From Streptomyces musisoli (lineage in GTDB: Bacteria; Actinomycetota; Actinomycetes; Streptomycetales; Streptomycetaceae), in assembly GCF_016741855.1 (NCBI RefSeq), contig NZ_JAERRH010000025.1:1-64000 (forward strand): DNA of 64,000 nucleotides. Direction: 5' to 3'. The position numbers were made by a program, and so were the translations under genes. Shown here piece by piece: positions 63,176 to 64,000 of the stretch (the first letter of the stretch is position 1; the number at the start of each line of letters is the position of its first letter). The notes below the pieces were generated by a model that had not been told where the DNA came from, made no database searches, and worked only from the letters and a program-made list of their open reading frames with translations.

Positions 63176-64000
63176 ACGTCGACCCACCAGTGCCCAGCCG
63201 CACCGACGAACCGTCCGCCGGCCCAGCCCCCTTGGGCGAGGCGCTGTTCGGTACGGTGGCCGACGCGTATGCCCGCTACCGGCCGGGCGTGCCGGACGCA
63301 GCCGTACGCCTCCTCGCCGCGACCTTGCACGGGGTGCCCGCACCAGTCCTGCTGGACCTGGGAACCGGGACCGCACAGGTACCCCGCGCGCTGCTGCCAG
63401 TCGTCCCGCGGCTGGCTCACGTCGACTTGGTCGACATCAACCAGCAGATGCTCGCGCAAGCGATGACCGCGATCGAACCGCTCATCGGAACGTGCACGGT
63501 CTCCCCGTACGCCGGCGAGGCCCACACCTTTGTCCCCGAAGGGCCCGGGCGGCGCCCTGATCTCGTCACCTGCTGCCGGGCGTTCCACTGGATGGACCGC
63601 CCGGCCGTACTGGAGATGGTGGACCGGGTGGCCGCGCCGCACGCCACCGTGGCGGTCATGGGGGACGGCAGCCTGTGGACCTACGACGCCGACTGGACGG
63701 TCGCGCTGCGCGAGTTGATCCAGACCTACCTCGGCCCTGGCCGCCGCGCGGGCGCCCGCGGCACCTATACCGCGCCCGGCCGCTCCTATGAGGACGACCT
63801 CGCCGACTCCGCGTTCAGCGACGTGCGCGAGTACCGCTTCCCCATGACCCGCGCCTGGACGCCGGAATCGGTCGTCGGTTACCTCCGCAGCACCAGCTTT
63901 GCCCGGCCCGATCTCTTCGGCGACCGACACCAGGCATTCGAGACCGAGGTCCGCCAGTTGCTCGGCGCGTACGCCCGCGGCGGGACCCTGCGTGAAGACG
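63172..64000 (+). CDS. SAM-dependent methyltransferase, class I (cut by the window end)
   Basis: 276 codons are visible from GTG 63172, which overlaps the Nudix stop; ATG 63166 in the same frame is an alternative. FGTVADAYARYRPGVPDAAV, motif I LLDLGTGTAQVPRALL, the acidic strand VDLVDIN and CCRAFHWMDRPAVLEMVDRV match small-molecule methyltransferases of the UbiE/Methyltransf_11 type. The frame is still open at base 64000. The substrate is unknown; position suggests a tailoring step on the island's product. Confidence 0.88.
   Translation, partial: MNVDPPVPSRTDEPSAGPAPLGEALFGTVADAYARYRPGVPDAAVRLLAATLHGVPAPVLLDLGTGTAQVPRALLPVVPRLAHVDLVDINQQMLAQAMTAIEPLIGTCTVSPYAGEAHTFVPEGPGRRPDLVTCCRAFHWMDRPAVLEMVDRVAAPHATVAVMGDGSLWTYDADWTVALRELIQTYLGPGRRAGARGTYTAPGRSYEDDLADSAFSDVREYRFPMTRAWTPESVVGYLRSTSFARPDLFGDRHQAFETEVRQLLGAYARGGTLRED

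Noticed and set aside
1..64000. tRNA or rRNA genes
   Set aside because: No cloverleaf-like or rRNA-like sequence was noticed on reading; a dedicated covariance scan would be decisive.

Overview
The window is high-GC actinobacterial DNA and most likely comes from a Streptomyces or a close relative. The evidence is the very high GC with strong third-position G/C, the frequent GTG starts, the many ATGA/GTGA stop-start overlaps, and families typical of streptomycetes: an SCO0607-like lipoprotein, a DUF6194-like protein, a PAS-GAF-SpoIIE phosphatase and a DUF4097 protein. No rRNA, tRNA or CRISPR array was seen.

Layout. (1) 0.3-16 kb holds scattered single genes: a secreted M4 metalloprotease, two unrecognised proteins, a membrane-anchored methyltransferase, a VWA protein, an SMI1/KNR4 protein, a DUF4097 protein, a YbdK-type carboxylate-amine ligase, a double-GNAT protein, a VOC protein, and a divergent RibD-like reductase/TetR pair. 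(2) 15.3-25.4 kb holds an unknown protein with a SUKH-4-like neighbour, a GNAT protein, a lipoprotein, a tightly coupled five-gene operon (DoxX-like, DUF3419/BtaA-like, DUF2071, SAM methyltransferase, small membrane protein) that could modify lipid head groups, a frameshifted double-MerR regulator, a DUF6194 protein and a SpoIIE-type phosphatase. (3) 25.4-36.4 kb is a gene-poor stretch full of tandem repeats. It contains two secreted proteins built of Gly-Asn-Thr-Gln repeats, plus the broken 3' end of a third copy. (4) 36.4-38 kb carries an IS21-type istA with an internal stop and no istB.

(5) 38-64 kb is an accessory island of phosphate, sugar and nucleotide chemistry. It has an HAD phosphatase, an XRE-type regulator, glycosyltransferases of the GT8, GT2 and GT4 kinds, three APH-type kinases, a PIG-L/LmbE deacetylase, a P-loop kinase, a histidine phosphatase, a GalE-like epimerase, an SAHH-like NAD-binding protein, a KdsB-like cytidylyltransferase, one single-domain and two tandem-domain Nudix proteins, a fused ABC exporter, an MFS-isoaspartyl-methyltransferase fusion, and a SAM methyltransferase cut by the window end. 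Most neighbours overlap by a few bases, so they look co-transcribed. I read this as a biosynthesis-and-export cluster for an unidentified glycosylated or nucleotide-activated product. The island is interrupted at 47.7-50.7 kb by debris (a Y-family polymerase fragment, an IS110 fragment) and by a minus-strand pair that looks like a type VII-secreted lytic-transglycosylase effector with a small membrane protein.

Three otherwise well-conserved genes (MerR, GT4, SAHH-like) each need one base removed to read through. These could be real decay or assembly indels, and the difference matters for judging whether the cluster is intact.
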